Source: RGIG5612 sp045598285
GTDB taxonomy: Bacteria > Bacillota > Clostridia > Lachnospirales > Lachnospiraceae
DNA length: 34,491 nt
Assembly: GCA_045598285.1 (NCBI GenBank)
Contig: JAZLLU010000017.1
Span: 1 to 34,491 of the forward strand
Direction: 5' to 3'
A program made the position numbers and the translations under genes. How positions within the stretch are numbered: position 1 is the stretch's first letter; each line of letters opens with the position of its first letter. The notes beneath the pieces are model-generated. The model was not told where the DNA came from. It did no database searches and saw only the letters and a program-made list of their open reading frames with translations. This document shows positions 8,442 to 17,514 of the stretch, in pieces.

Positions 8442-9659
8442 ATGAAATTCAAAAAAGTCAAATATTTAATAGTGATTATATTATTTGTGATAATTATTGC
8501 TTTGCCGTCAATCTTTTATTGGATTAAGGGTGAACAGTTTATTAAAACTGTTTCAGAACAAAAGCATAAGTTATCTGAACTTTATGAAGGAAAATTCAGA
8601 AATAATGTGTTGCCAATTCTTTCCGATAAATTGACGCCATCGTGGTATAAAGAGGCTCTGAAAGAAGAAGAGAAAAAAGCTAAAGAAAGAGCAAAGAAGG
8701 AAAAAGAGCAAAAGACTAACGAGGAAGAAGTAGTAGTTGATCCTATTTTGCAAGGAGTTCCAACTATTCCAGAAGGTCTTGCTTATTTGGCACCAACTAT
8801 TCAAGGCGACGTTATTATAGGAAGAAATGGATGGCTATATCTTGACCAGGTTCAGGCGGTTGATTACTATCTTGGAAATTGCATTTTAAGTGATGCAGAG
8901 ATGGAAAGTTGGAGATACTCTTATGAAAGACTTCAAAACTTACTTGAGGAGAGAGGGGTTAAGTTAGCAATTGTTATAGGTCCAGATAAAGAACAAGTTT
9001 ATCCAGAATTTATGCCGTCTTATCAAATCAATTCGGTTTATAAAAGACAGTTATTGTTTGAAAAATATATGCATGATAATAGTAATGCGAATTTTTACTA
9101 TCCTATTAGGGAGTTGGCTGCTCCAAAGAGTATGTATAACACATATTATCAATGTGACACCCATTGGAATGAAGTGGGTGGTTTGTTGGTGACAAATCTA
9201 ATATATGATGCTTTCGGTATGAGCATTAATAAAAAAGATATTAGAGGGTATACAGAGCCAACGACTAAAGGAGATATTGGTTGGGTTACTGGTAACACAA
9301 CAGAATATACAAACTATAGAGTTGAATATAAGAAAGATGTCACAGTAGAAACTCAAGTTTGGAATGATCAATATGATATCGATACCTACGGCAAGACAAT
9401 CACATCTTCAAATAAAAATGGAAATAGACTTTTTATAATAGGTGATTCATTTAGAGTTGCACCAATGGATATTATGAAAAAGGATTTTGAAACGACAGAG
9501 GTAATACATAGAAACTTATTGTTGAATTATGATTATACATCGCTTGCAAAAGTTGCAGATATAAAAGAAGGGGATTGTGTTGCGATTATTAATGTTGAGA
9601 GATTTGATTATTTAGTGAAAGATGTCGCTGATATTATATATAATCAATTAGCTTATTGA
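8442..9659 (+). CDS. Membrane-anchored DHHW / AlgX-AlgJ-like SGNH-fold protein
   Basis: The protein has 405 residues. One N-terminal membrane helix (~8-27) is followed by a lysine/glutamate-rich stretch, probably helical (~71-96), and an extracytoplasmic SGNH-like domain. Motifs are GRNGWLYLDQ (~128-137), the DTHW signature (Asp239, His241, Trp242) and IIGDSFR with a candidate nucleophile Ser336. DHHW/AlgX proteins act with MBOAT acyltransferases in O-acetylation of cell-surface polysaccharides, and genes are often found as MBOAT-DHHW pairs. No MBOAT gene is near, so the partner must be elsewhere or the protein acts differently. The ribosome site is poor (AAAGAAAG). Confidence 0.85.
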   Translation: MKFKKVKYLIVIILFVIIIALPSIFYWIKGEQFIKTVSEQKHKLSELYEGKFRNNVLPILSDKLTPSWYKEALKEEEKKAKERAKKEKEQKTNEEEVVVDPILQGVPTIPEGLAYLAPTIQGDVIIGRNGWLYLDQVQAVDYYLGNCILSDAEMESWRYSYERLQNLLEERGVKLAIVIGPDKEQVYPEFMPSYQINSVYKRQLLFEKYMHDNSNANFYYPIRELAAPKSMYNTYYQCDTHWNEVGGLLVTNLIYDAFGMSINKKDIRGYTEPTTKGDIGWVTGNTTEYTNYRVEYKKDVTVETQVWNDQYDIDTYGKTITSSNKNGNRLFIIGDSFRVAPMDIMKKDFETTEVIHRNLLLNYDYTSLAKVADIKEGDCVAIINVERFDYLVKDVADIIYNQLAY

Positions 9660-9672
9660 TTTAGTTGTTTTT
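9642..9672 (+). terminator. Weak possible terminator after the DHHW gene
   Basis: AATCAAT (9642-9648) pairs with ATTGATT (9655-9661) around a six-base loop, overlapping the stop codon, and TTGTTTTT follows. The stem is short and has only A/T pairs apart from one G-C pair, so termination would be partial. It marks the boundary before the molybdoenzyme operon. Confidence 0.3.
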
Positions 9673-9683
9673 GGGGAATTTTT

Positions 9684-12341
9684 ATGGGTAGTAATGAATA
9701 TTTAAATAGGATTAATTGTTTAAATATTTCAAAAAGTATTGATGATGTAGTAAGCATTCAAAAATCTGAAACAAAAATCCAACAAAAAGATGAAATTAAA
9801 AAGATAAATACATGCTGCAGAGCATGCATAGCTAACTGCGGTGTTATTGCCACGGTTAAAAATGGAAGAGTTATCAGGATAGAAGGAAATCCGGATGACA
9901 AAATGAGCAAAGGCAGAATGTGTGCTAAAGGCCTGGCTGGAATACAAGCACTTTATCATCCAAATAGAAATAAATATCCTATGAAAAGAGTAGGAGAAAG
10001 AGGAGAAGGAAAGTGGAAAAGGATTTCATGGGACGAAGCTTTAGGCACAATTGCGGACAAACTCGTCGAAGTTAAAAAAGAGTATGGCGCTGAAAGCGTA
10101 TTTTGTTCTACAGGTGGCGGTGGCAATCCTGAGATTTGGAGCATTGCAAGATTTTGCAATATCTTTGGAACTCCAAACTGGTTTGAACCAGGATGTGCAC
10201 AATGCTATCTTCCTAGAGTCGTTGCATACACAATGATGTATGGTGGCGCAGATCCTAGTATTGCAGATTCTAATGCACTCGAACTTTATTTTGATACAGA
10301 AATTAAAACATTATTACTTTGGGGTACAGACCCTTCTTATTCATGTCCTGCCAGCGGGGGAGGAATGGTTAATGATTTAAGGGCTAATGGTGTGAAGACG
10401 ATTGTTGTTGATCCAAGATTTACACCCGATGCAGCAAAGGCAAATATTTGGCTTCCTATTAGACCGGGAAGTGATGTTGCTTTGATGCTTGCTTGGATTA
10501 GATATATTATTGAAAACGAACTTTATGATAAGGAGTTTGTATTAAAGTGGACTAACCTTCCTTATCTAGTTGATAGCGAAACAAAACTTATGCCACGTGC
10601 GAAGGTTTCTGAAAATAAGAGCGTGCCAGATACTTTTTATGTTTGGGATAAGAAGACAAATTCTATGAAACCTTTAGAGTTTCCATGGGATGATACTTTA
10701 GATGTTTCCTTAGAAGGATGTTTTGAGGTTGAGGGCAAAGTTTATAAAACTGGATTTACTATGCTTAAAGAAAGCGTAGAAGAATATACTTTGGAAAAAG
10801 CTGCTAAGCTTTGTTGGTTAGATAAAGAAAAAATAGAAGATGCTATTAAACTTTTTGCCCAAAATACTCCTTCGGGGTTAGCTATAGGTGTTGCTACTGA
10901 CCAAACGCCTAATTCTGTGCAGGCAGCTATGGCAGCTTGCATAATAGATTCTTTGGTTGGAAATGTAGAGCGCCCGGGTGCGCTTATGCAACGCTTTAGA
11001 ACTTCTGGCACTTTTGATATGCCTAACTATCCTGTACCGATTTGTGCAGACTTGCTTCCTGATGAACAACTTAAAAAACGTTTAGGTGGAAATGAATATA
11101 AAGGACTTGGCATTTGGTTTGCGGGTCATCCGACTTCTATTTTAGATGCGGCTATTACAGGTAAGCCTTATCCACTTAAGGTTTGGATAGACCGCTCTGG
11201 AAATAAATTCGGAGCAGTTGCAAATAGTAGTAAGATTGAAAAGGTTATAGAAAATCTTGATTTAATTGTACATATGTATATGTATCCGACATCGTTTTCT
11301 GCTTATGCCGATATTTTGCTTCCAACAGAAGAATGGCTTGAGACAAATATGATGGTCGAAACAGCCAATACACTTTGTGCAAGGCAGCAAGTAACTCATC
11401 TTTGGGAAACTGTAGACGAGACAGTTATATGGGCTCAGTTAGCAAAGGCTTGTGCCGATAGAGGAGATAATGAGTGCAAGAGAGCTTTTGACCCAGAATT
11501 TATGGGAAAGAATCTTCCTTATTGGGATTCGGAAAAAGAAGTATTTGATTATTTCTTAAAACGTATAGATTTAACTTTCGATAAACTTTGTGAGATTACG
11601 CCTTTTGAATATATGAGCAAAGAAGATTGGCGTACGTACTACGTTTATAAAGATATTGATAAAGAAAGTGGCAAGGCAAATGGATTTGCAACACCTTCTA
11701 AAAAGTTAGAACTTTATTTAGAAAATATGATTACTCTCGGAAGAACGGGTCGTCCATTTAGTAAGTGCGATTTGCCACCTGCTTCAAAAGACTATGAGCC
11801 GCTTCCATATTATTTAGAACCAATAGAGAGTCCTTTAAGAGATGATGAAACATCGAAAGAATTTCCGCTTATTCTTACAAGTGGAAGAGTTCCTTATTAT
11901 CATCATAACACGCTTAGAAATATTCCTTATCTTAGAGAAATGTATCCGGCAGCAGAAGTTTGGGTTAATCCGAAGACTGCTTTTGAGTACGGCCTAGAAA
12001 CAAACAATTGGGTTTGGGTTAAATCTAAAAGAGGAAAGACTAGAGGAAAACTTGTATGCACTGAGGCAATAGGACCAGGTGTTGTTTGGATGGAAAGATT
12101 TTGGAATCCAGAAACCTTAAATACAAAGACACATGGATGGAAAGAGATGAACGTAAATATTTTAACTAAGTCTGATGCACCATTTAATGATGTCGTTGGA
12201 ACATATACGTTAAGAGCTTTCCAGGTAACTCTTGAAAAGGCAGAAAGTGCGCCAGAAGGAATTTGGCTTAAGCCTGAAGACTTTAGACAATGGCTTCCTG
12301 TTTACGAAGATGCAACAAAGGTGGTGTTTGAGCATGAGTAA
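9684..12341 (+). CDS. Molybdopterin oxidoreductase catalytic subunit (DMSO reductase superfamily)
   Basis: The protein has 885 residues. An N-terminal [4Fe-4S] motif, Cys45-x2-Cys48-x3-Cys52-x27-Cys80, leads into the molybdopterin domains (SWDEAL, LLLWGTDPSYSCPASGGG, VVDPRFTP, IRPGSDVALMLAW) and a C-terminal molydopterin-dinucleotide-binding domain starting near LILTSGRVPYYHHNT. Cys171 or Cys174, in EPGCAQC, lies where this superfamily has its metal ligand; there is no in-frame TGA, so it is not selenocysteine. No twin-arginine signal precedes the first cysteine, so the enzyme should be cytoplasmic, and no membrane subunit follows. The ATG at 9684 has GGGGAA upstream. The substrate is unknown. 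The superfamily includes thiosulfate/polysulfide reductases, S- and N-oxide reductases, catechol dehydroxylases and acetylene hydratase. The stop overlaps the next gene by eight bases, and the downstream genes suggest electron supply from NAD(P)H. Confidence 0.92.
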   Translation: MGSNEYLNRINCLNISKSIDDVVSIQKSETKIQQKDEIKKINTCCRACIANCGVIATVKNGRVIRIEGNPDDKMSKGRMCAKGLAGIQALYHPNRNKYPMKRVGERGEGKWKRISWDEALGTIADKLVEVKKEYGAESVFCSTGGGGNPEIWSIARFCNIFGTPNWFEPGCAQCYLPRVVAYTMMYGGADPSIADSNALELYFDTEIKTLLLWGTDPSYSCPASGGGMVNDLRANGVKTIVVDPRFTPDAAKANIWLPIRPGSDVALMLAWIRYIIENELYDKEFVLKWTNLPYLVDSETKLMPRAKVSENKSVPDTFYVWDKKTNSMKPLEFPWDDTLDVSLEGCFEVEGKVYKTGFTMLKESVEEYTLEKAAKLCWLDKEKIEDAIKLFAQNTPSGLAIGVATDQTPNSVQAAMAACIIDSLVGNVERPGALMQRFRTSGTFDMPNYPVPICADLLPDEQLKKRLGGNEYKGLGIWFAGHPTSILDAAITGKPYPLKVWIDRSGNKFGAVANSSKIEKVIENLDLIVHMYMYPTSFSAYADILLPTEEWLETNMMVETANTLCARQQVTHLWETVDETVIWAQLAKACADRGDNECKRAFDPEFMGKNLPYWDSEKEVFDYFLKRIDLTFDKLCEITPFEYMSKEDWRTYYVYKDIDKESGKANGFATPSKKLELYLENMITLGRTGRPFSKCDLPPASKDYEPLPYYLEPIESPLRDDETSKEFPLILTSGRVPYYHHNTLRNIPYLREMYPAAEVWVNPKTAFEYGLETNNWVWVKSKRGKTRGKLVCTEAIGPGVVWMERFWNPETLNTKTHGWKEMNVNILTKSDAPFNDVVGTYTLRAFQVTLEKAESAPEGIWLKPEDFRQWLPVYEDATKVVFEHE

Positions 12342-12954
12342 ATATATTTTTGTTGTTGATGTAGATCGTTGCATAGGGTGTAAAGGATGCCAGGTTTCTT
12401 GCAAGATAGAAAATGGGGTTGCTTTAGGTGCAGGAAGAAATCATGTATATGATGTTGGACCAACAGGAGTCTTTCCAAACTTGGAAATGTACTTTTTAAC
12501 TGTTATGTGTCAGCAATGCGAAAATCCTTCTTGCGTTAAGGTTTGTCCAACCAACGCATGTTATATAAATGAAGAAGATAAAGTTATTTCAATAGATAAA
12601 GATAAATGCATTGCATGTCACGCTTGCGAAAAGTCTTGCCCTTATAATGCTATAACTTTTAATAAAGAGTTAAGAGTTATGGATAAGTGCAACATTTGCA
12701 CGCAGTTAAGGCAAGCGGGTGAAGTTCCAGCGTGCGTTAAGAATTGTTCTGGAAGTGCTTTGCATTTTGGAGATATAGAAGATCCAGAAAGTGATGTGTC
12801 AAAACTTTTAGTTTCAGTGGATGAAAAAGATATTCATAAATTGCCTGACACAGGAAATCATCCTTCAAATTATTATATTCTAAGACATGCTTCGTGGCAG
12901 GAAGTTTTGCCAGAAGAGCTCCTAAAAATGAAAGGAGGAAGAAGAGTTGAATAA
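12334..12954 (+). CDS. Four-cluster ferredoxin-type electron-transfer subunit (DmsB/PhsB/NrfC family)
   Basis: This 206-residue iron-sulfur subunit has the full cysteine pattern of the DmsB/NrfC family: CIGCKGCQVSC near the N terminus, CQQCENPSCVKVCP, CIACHACEKSCP and CNICTQLRQAGEVPACVKNC. It should pass electrons between the TorD-AsrA/AsrB proteins and the molybdoenzyme. The start is the ATG at 12334, inside the last codons of the catalytic gene (ATGAGTAA overlap), with AGGTGGTG just upstream. There is no signal sequence. Its own stop overlaps the next start. Confidence 0.92.
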   Translation: MSKYIFVVDVDRCIGCKGCQVSCKIENGVALGAGRNHVYDVGPTGVFPNLEMYFLTVMCQQCENPSCVKVCPTNACYINEEDKVISIDKDKCIACHACEKSCPYNAITFNKELRVMDKCNICTQLRQAGEVPACVKNCSGSALHFGDIEDPESDVSKLLVSVDEKDIHKLPDTGNHPSNYYILRHASWQEVLPEELLKMKGGRRVE

Positions 12955-14593
12955 TTCACGAGGTAATATGTATCATCTTCTTTCTCGTTTATACAAAAAA
13001 GAAGTTGATGAAAAATTATTTAATCAATTAGTCCAAATTAATTTTCCTAAAGAAGGCGAAGATGAATTAACTTTGGGATTTAAGTTGGTTGCAGATTATA
13101 TTGATGAAGAAAAAACTGATTTAGAAAAAACGCTTGAAACACTTGCCGCTGATTTTGCGAAAGTTTTCTTAGGTGCAGGAGTAAAGGATGCTAATGCAGC
13201 TTTTCCTTTTGAATCTGTCTATACAAGTAAGAAAAAACTTGTTATGCAAGAAGCATGGGAAGAAGTTAGAAATATTTATAATGAGCACCAGGTTGTTTTG
13301 GCTTCTAAGAATGGAGAGTTTTTAGAAGACCATATTGGATGCGAATTAGAGTTTATGGCATTTTTAATTGACGAGGGTGCTTCTAATAAGGAACAATTAG
13401 ATTTTCTTAAAGAACATTTGACATGGGTTAAGCAGTTTGCAATTGATGTAGAAAGCCAGGCAGATACTAACTTTTATAAAGGGTTAGCAAAAATTACTTT
13501 GGGATTTCTTAAAGAGGAAAAATTATATTTAGAAGATGAGTGTTTTGCTAATAGCGATGGGGTAAATAGTTATAAAGTTTCTGAAGATGAGTTTGATGAA
13601 ATCTTAAAAGAACTTTCAAAAGATTATGTAATTTGTGCACCGAAGAAGTTTATGACTGGTGCTGGAGAAAATGCAGAAACTATTAAATATGACAAAATAA
13701 ATTCTCTAAGTGAAATCGTATTTGATAAGATGTCGGATTTTTCTCCAAAAGAAAGTTATTATCCAATTAGCCAGACGATGTTTTATTTTACTGAGTCGGA
13801 AGTTATTGAAAGTACACTTAATGATGATAAAGGCATTTTAGTTTTTGCACGTCCTTGTGATATAAATGCTATGAAACGCTTGGACAATATTTTTCTTAAT
13901 AATGGCAAAGTTGAAGACCTTTATTATGCAAGATTAAGAAAGAAAGTAAAGATTGTAATGATAGAATGCAAAGAATCTTTTGAAAATTGCTTTTGCGTTT
14001 CGCTGGGAACCAATATAGCTGACAACTATGACCTCGCAATGCGATTAGAAGATGGAATTAAAGTACAAGTTAAAAATTCTGAATTCTTAAGTTTCTTTGA
14101 ACAAAAAGAAAAAATTGATTTCGCACCTGAGTATGTTAAGAGTAACAAAAGAAAAGTTGATGTTCCAATAATCAAAGATAGGGACACTCTTTTGTGGATT
14201 AGCAAGCAAGATTTTTGGGATCAATTTAATGAAAAGTGTATTGGTTGCGGTGGATGTAATACTGTTTGCGGAACATGTTCTTGCTTTGACACAGTAGATA
14301 TTATTTATAGCGAAGAGTCTAAAGAAGGTGAAAGAAAAAGAGTTTGGTCTTCTTGCATGCTTGAAGATTTTACGCAAACAGCAGGTGGAGCCAGAGCCAG
14401 AAAAACTGCTGGTGAAAATATGCGTTTTAAGGTTATGCACAAATTTTACGATTATAAAGAAAGATTCGGCGAAGAAAATATGTGCGTAGGGTGTGGCAGA
14501 TGCGTAAGTAGATGCCCAGAAGATATTGATTTTATTGATACTGTAAACGGCTTGTCTGAATTAATAAAAAAATATAAGGAGGAGACAAAATAA
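12947..14593 (+). CDS. Fusion of TorD-type molybdoenzyme chaperone with AsrA-like [4Fe-4S] protein
   Basis: The protein has 548 residues. Residues ~1-200 are an all-helical TorD/DmsD-type chaperone with the signature LEDHIGCELEFMAFL; this family guides cofactor loading of DMSO-reductase-type enzymes. Residues ~215-548 resemble anaerobic sulfite reductase subunit A, with ILVFARPCDINAMKRLDNI, then CIGCGGCNTVCGTCSC and CVGCGRCVSRCP for two [4Fe-4S] clusters. The frame is continuous through the junction, so it is not a simple run-on of two genes in different frames. The start is TTG at 12947 after AGGAGGA (12932-12938); an ATG at 12968 would remove only seven residues. It overlaps the preceding gene by eight bases and the next by one. 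The gene couples assembly of the molybdoenzyme to its electron-supply protein. Confidence 0.88.
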   Translation: MNNSRGNMYHLLSRLYKKEVDEKLFNQLVQINFPKEGEDELTLGFKLVADYIDEEKTDLEKTLETLAADFAKVFLGAGVKDANAAFPFESVYTSKKKLVMQEAWEEVRNIYNEHQVVLASKNGEFLEDHIGCELEFMAFLIDEGASNKEQLDFLKEHLTWVKQFAIDVESQADTNFYKGLAKITLGFLKEEKLYLEDECFANSDGVNSYKVSEDEFDEILKELSKDYVICAPKKFMTGAGENAETIKYDKINSLSEIVFDKMSDFSPKESYYPISQTMFYFTESEVIESTLNDDKGILVFARPCDINAMKRLDNIFLNNGKVEDLYYARLRKKVKIVMIECKESFENCFCVSLGTNIADNYDLAMRLEDGIKVQVKNSEFLSFFEQKEKIDFAPEYVKSNKRKVDVPIIKDRDTLLWISKQDFWDQFNEKCIGCGGCNTVCGTCSCFDTVDIIYSEESKEGERKRVWSSCMLEDFTQTAGGARARKTAGENMRFKVMHKFYDYKERFGEENMCVGCGRCVSRCPEDIDFIDTVNGLSELIKKYKEETK

Positions 14594-15381
14594 TGAAAAA
14601 TATTATGAAACCTTCTCCACATAAAATATTAAAGATTGTTCGCGAAACTAGCGCAGAGTTTACTTTTAGAGTTGAATGCGATGACGAAGTTTTGCATGGA
14701 CAATTTTATCAACTTTCAATTCCAAAAGTTGGAGAGGCTCCTATTTCTGTAAGTGGAAAAGGTGAGGGATTTTTAGAGTTTACTATAAGAAAAGTTGGTC
14801 GCTTAACAGAAGGCATTTTTGGACTTAATGAAGGTGACTTTTTATTTATGCGAGGACCTTATGGTAACTCTTTTCCAGTAGAGAAGTTTGAAAATAAACC
14901 TTTAGTAGTTATATGCGGTGGTACTGGTATGGCTCCGGTTAAAACTTTGCTCAATTATTTTTATGATAATGAAAATATTTGCAAAGAAGTTTATTTGATA
15001 GCTGGTTTTAAGGATGAAAAGAGTGCGCTTTTTAATGAAGATAGAAAAAGATATACAAATAAGTTTAATACAATATATACGTTAGATAATAGCGAGGTGG
15101 ATGGATTTGAAAAAGGTTTTGTTACGGAACATGTAAAGAAGATTCCTTTTGATAAGTTTGACGATTATAATATAGTGATTGTTGGTCCGCCAGCTATGAT
15201 GAATTTCACCGCATTAGAATGCATAAAAAATGGTGCGGCAGAAGAAAAAATCTGGGTTTCATTTGAAAGAAAGATGTCTTGCGCAGTAGGAAAGTGTGGA
15301 CATTGTAAAATTAATGAGACTTATGTGTGCCTAGAAGGGCCGGTATTTAATTATACAAGAGCTAAAAATTTATTCGATTAA
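14593..15381 (+). CDS. AsrB-like FAD/NAD(P)H-binding electron-transfer subunit
   Basis: This 262-residue protein has the ferredoxin-reductase fold of anaerobic sulfite reductase subunit B, related to PyrK and HydG-type subunits. It has an FAD domain (~1-100, ending RGPYGNSF), a nucleotide-binding domain opening with VICGGTGMAP and containing IVGPPAMM, and a C-terminal [2Fe-2S] motif CAVGKCGHCKINETYVC. It would oxidise NAD(P)H and hand electrons to the AsrA-like part of the previous protein. The start (TAATG junction, AAGGAGG at 14577-14583) shows tight coupling. In true Asr operons the siroheme protein AsrC comes next. Here a terminator follows, so sulfite reduction by this operon is unlikely. 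Confidence 0.9.
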   Translation: MKNIMKPSPHKILKIVRETSAEFTFRVECDDEVLHGQFYQLSIPKVGEAPISVSGKGEGFLEFTIRKVGRLTEGIFGLNEGDFLFMRGPYGNSFPVEKFENKPLVVICGGTGMAPVKTLLNYFYDNENICKEVYLIAGFKDEKSALFNEDRKRYTNKFNTIYTLDNSEVDGFEKGFVTEHVKKIPFDKFDDYNIVIVGPPAMMNFTALECIKNGAAEEKIWVSFERKMSCAVGKCGHCKINETYVCLEGPVFNYTRAKNLFD

Positions 15382-15388
15382 TTTAGAG

Positions 15389-15411
15389 GACCTGCATTGT
15401 GCAGGTCTTTT
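15389..15411 (+). terminator. Rho-independent terminator of the molybdoenzyme operon
   Basis: GACCTGCA (15389-15396) and TGCAGGTC (15400-15407) form a perfect 8-bp stem with a three-base loop, followed by TTTT. It lies eight bases after the AsrB-like stop and closes the operon before the Etf genes. Confidence 0.85.
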
Positions 15412-15518
15412 ATGATAATCAACAGTTTTTAAGAAAATGACTGCTGTCCAAAAAAATTAATATGTTAAAATAAAATTGTATTTTTGATAGTACATTCTAA
15501 TAAAATCAGGAGAAAAAA

Positions 15519-16307
15519 ATGAAGATTATCGTTTGCATGAAGCAAGTTCCAGCTACTAGCGAAGTTGAGATTGACCAAGAAACTGGAGCTATGAAAAGAT
15601 TGAGTAACAATACAAGAACTAATCCTTATGACTTATTTGCTCTTGAAACGGCATTAAAAATTAAAGAGTTAACGAATGCATCTATAACGGTACTTACTAT
15701 GGGCCCGGATCATGCTAAGGAAATGATGATGGATGCTTATACTATGGGTGCAGATGAGGCGGTCATTCTTTCAGATAGAAGATTTGCTGGCGCAGATGTT
15801 TTAGCGACTTCTTATACACTGGCACAAGGAATTAAAGTTTTAGGTGGCGCAGATATTATTCTTTGTGGCCGTCAAACTACAGATGGTGATACAGCGCAAG
15901 TTGGACCTGCTATTGCTGAACATTTAGGCATTCCTCATTGCGCTTGGGTTTGCGAAGTTAAGGAAGTTGATGAAAAGAGCATAACTATAGCGCAAGATCT
16001 TGCATCAATTTCTCAGGTTTCAAAAATGAATTATCCATGTCTTATCACTGTAGATAAAGATATGTGTGTGCCTCGTCTTCCTTCTTATAAATTAAAGAAG
16101 AAGACGGCTGATAAAGAAGTAAAAATTATGTCATTAGATGATTTGCCAGACAAGGATGTAAATCATTATGGACTTTCGGGTTCGCCTACATCTGTTGCAA
16201 ATATGTTTGCACCTCCTGCACGCGACTTAAAAGTTAATATTGAAGGCGACTCTGGTGAAAAAGCACAAAAACTTTTCGATACTTTAGTCGAGAAAAAAAT
16301 AATTTAA
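15519..16307 (+). CDS. etfB: Electron transfer flavoprotein beta subunit (lactate dehydrogenase complex type)
   Basis: A 262-residue EtfB. It opens with KIIVCMKQVPAT and contains NPYDLFALETALKIKE, the nucleotide-binding region ILCGRQTTDGDTAQVGP and the usual C-terminal EKAQKLFDTLVEKKII arm. Together with the next two genes it matches the order and content of LctBCD of acetogens, in which NAD-dependent lactate oxidation is driven by simultaneous oxidation of ferredoxin. It should carry the FAD that exchanges electrons with NAD. AGGAG at 15509-15513 precedes the ATG, and a 14-base gap leads to etfA. Confidence 0.93.
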   Translation: MKIIVCMKQVPATSEVEIDQETGAMKRLSNNTRTNPYDLFALETALKIKELTNASITVLTMGPDHAKEMMMDAYTMGADEAVILSDRRFAGADVLATSYTLAQGIKVLGGADIILCGRQTTDGDTAQVGPAIAEHLGIPHCAWVCEVKEVDEKSITIAQDLASISQVSKMNYPCLITVDKDMCVPRLPSYKLKKKTADKEVKIMSLDDLPDKDVNHYGLSGSPTSVANMFAPPARDLKVNIEGDSGEKAQKLFDTLVEKKII

Positions 16308-16321
16308 GGAGGGACATATAA

Positions 16322-17512
16322 ATGAGCGAGATATGTTTTGATTATGCTAAATGTAATTTGTGCGGAACATGTATTGAAAAATGTCCTTTCGGTGCGCTTG
16401 AAATAAAGGACGGAAAGGTAAGTTCAAATGAGAACTGTAGAATTTGCGGAGCATGCGTAAGAGTATGCGAAGAAAAAGCAATTTCTATTGAAGAAAAAGT
16501 AAAAGAAATAGATAAAACTGAGTGGAAAAACTTTCTAATTTATGTTGAACAAGAACGTGGAGATATCCATCCAGTTGTTTATGAATTAATTGGCGAAGCT
16601 AAGAAGATGGCAGCCAAGGTAGGCTTTAAGGTTAATTGCGTTATGGTTGGCCCTGAGGGTACGAAAGAAAACGCAAATAAACTTTTAGAGTATGGCGTTG
16701 ATGAAGTTTATGTTTATGAGCATTCCTTCTTCGAAGGATTTAAGGTTGATGCTTATAGCGAAGCTATTGCTGATTGTATTAATGATAAAAAACCATCATC
16801 TATTTTAATAGGTGCAACTTCGTTAGGAAGGAGCCTTGCTCCTAGATTGGCGACTAGATTTAATACAGGTCTTACAGCAGATTGTACAACTTTGGATATT
16901 GAAGAAAACACGGACATGCTACAAATTCGTCCTGCTTTTGGCGGAAATATTATGGCACAGATTTTAATTGCTAAAACTCGTCCACAGTTTGCTACAGTAA
17001 GATATCGTGTTATGGATAAAGCTAAAAAAGTGGAAAATCCTTCGGGAATTATTGAAGTAAGAAACATAACTGATAAAATGCTTGAATCGGGTATTGAAAT
17101 TATTTCTTCAAAACTTATTGAAAAGAAAGAAGCGATAGAAGAAGCCGACGTTATTGTTGCAATTGGAAGAGGTGTTAGAAATGAAGAAGGCGTAGAGATG
17201 TGCAAAGAGCTTGCTAAAGAACTTGGCGCAACGCTAGCATTTACAAGACCACTTATTGAAAATGGAGTAGGAGATAACTTATTCCAAATAGGTCTTTCGG
17301 GACATACAGTTAGGCCGACGCTTATTATTACTATAGGAATCTCAGGAGCAATTCAATTTGTTGCTGGTATGAGCGGCGCAGAAACGATTGTTGCAATTAA
17401 TAACGATTCGAATGCTCAAATCTTTAATGTTGCAAGTTATTGTGTAGTTGATGACTTGTACGAGGTTGTTCCTAAATTCACTAAATTACTAAAAGAAAGG
17501 AAGGAGGATTAG
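16322..17512 (+). CDS. etfA: Electron transfer flavoprotein alpha subunit with N-terminal 2[4Fe-4S] ferredoxin domain
   Basis: This 396-residue EtfA starts with a ferredoxin domain: Cys11-x2-Cys14-x2-Cys17-x3-Cys21 and a second set starting at Cys39 (CRICGACVRVC). The EtfA core starts near KNFLIYVEQ, with GATSLGRSLAPRLA and the FAD site GLSGHTVRPTLI followed by GAIQFVAGM. The extra ferredoxin domain is typical of clostridial lactate dehydrogenase and caffeyl-CoA reductase complexes and lets the complex use ferredoxin directly. It follows etfB after GGAGGGAC and ends two bases before the dehydrogenase start. Confidence 0.93.
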   Translation: MSEICFDYAKCNLCGTCIEKCPFGALEIKDGKVSSNENCRICGACVRVCEEKAISIEEKVKEIDKTEWKNFLIYVEQERGDIHPVVYELIGEAKKMAAKVGFKVNCVMVGPEGTKENANKLLEYGVDEVYVYEHSFFEGFKVDAYSEAIADCINDKKPSSILIGATSLGRSLAPRLATRFNTGLTADCTTLDIEENTDMLQIRPAFGGNIMAQILIAKTRPQFATVRYRVMDKAKKVENPSGIIEVRNITDKMLESGIEIISSKLIEKKEAIEEADVIVAIGRGVRNEEGVEMCKELAKELGATLAFTRPLIENGVGDNLFQIGLSGHTVRPTLIITIGISGAIQFVAGMSGAETIVAINNDSNAQIFNVASYCVVDDLYEVVPKFTKLLKERKED

Positions 17513-17514
17513 TC

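Noticed and set aside
10194..10206. Possible selenocysteine site in the molybdoenzyme
   Set aside because: The ligand region reads EPGCAQC with cysteine codons; there is no in-frame TGA anywhere in the gene.
14593..15381. Anaerobic sulfite reductase operon (asrABC)
   Set aside because: AsrA- and AsrB-like proteins are present, but a terminator follows at 15389 and no siroheme AsrC exists in the window. The catalytic partner here is the molybdoenzyme.
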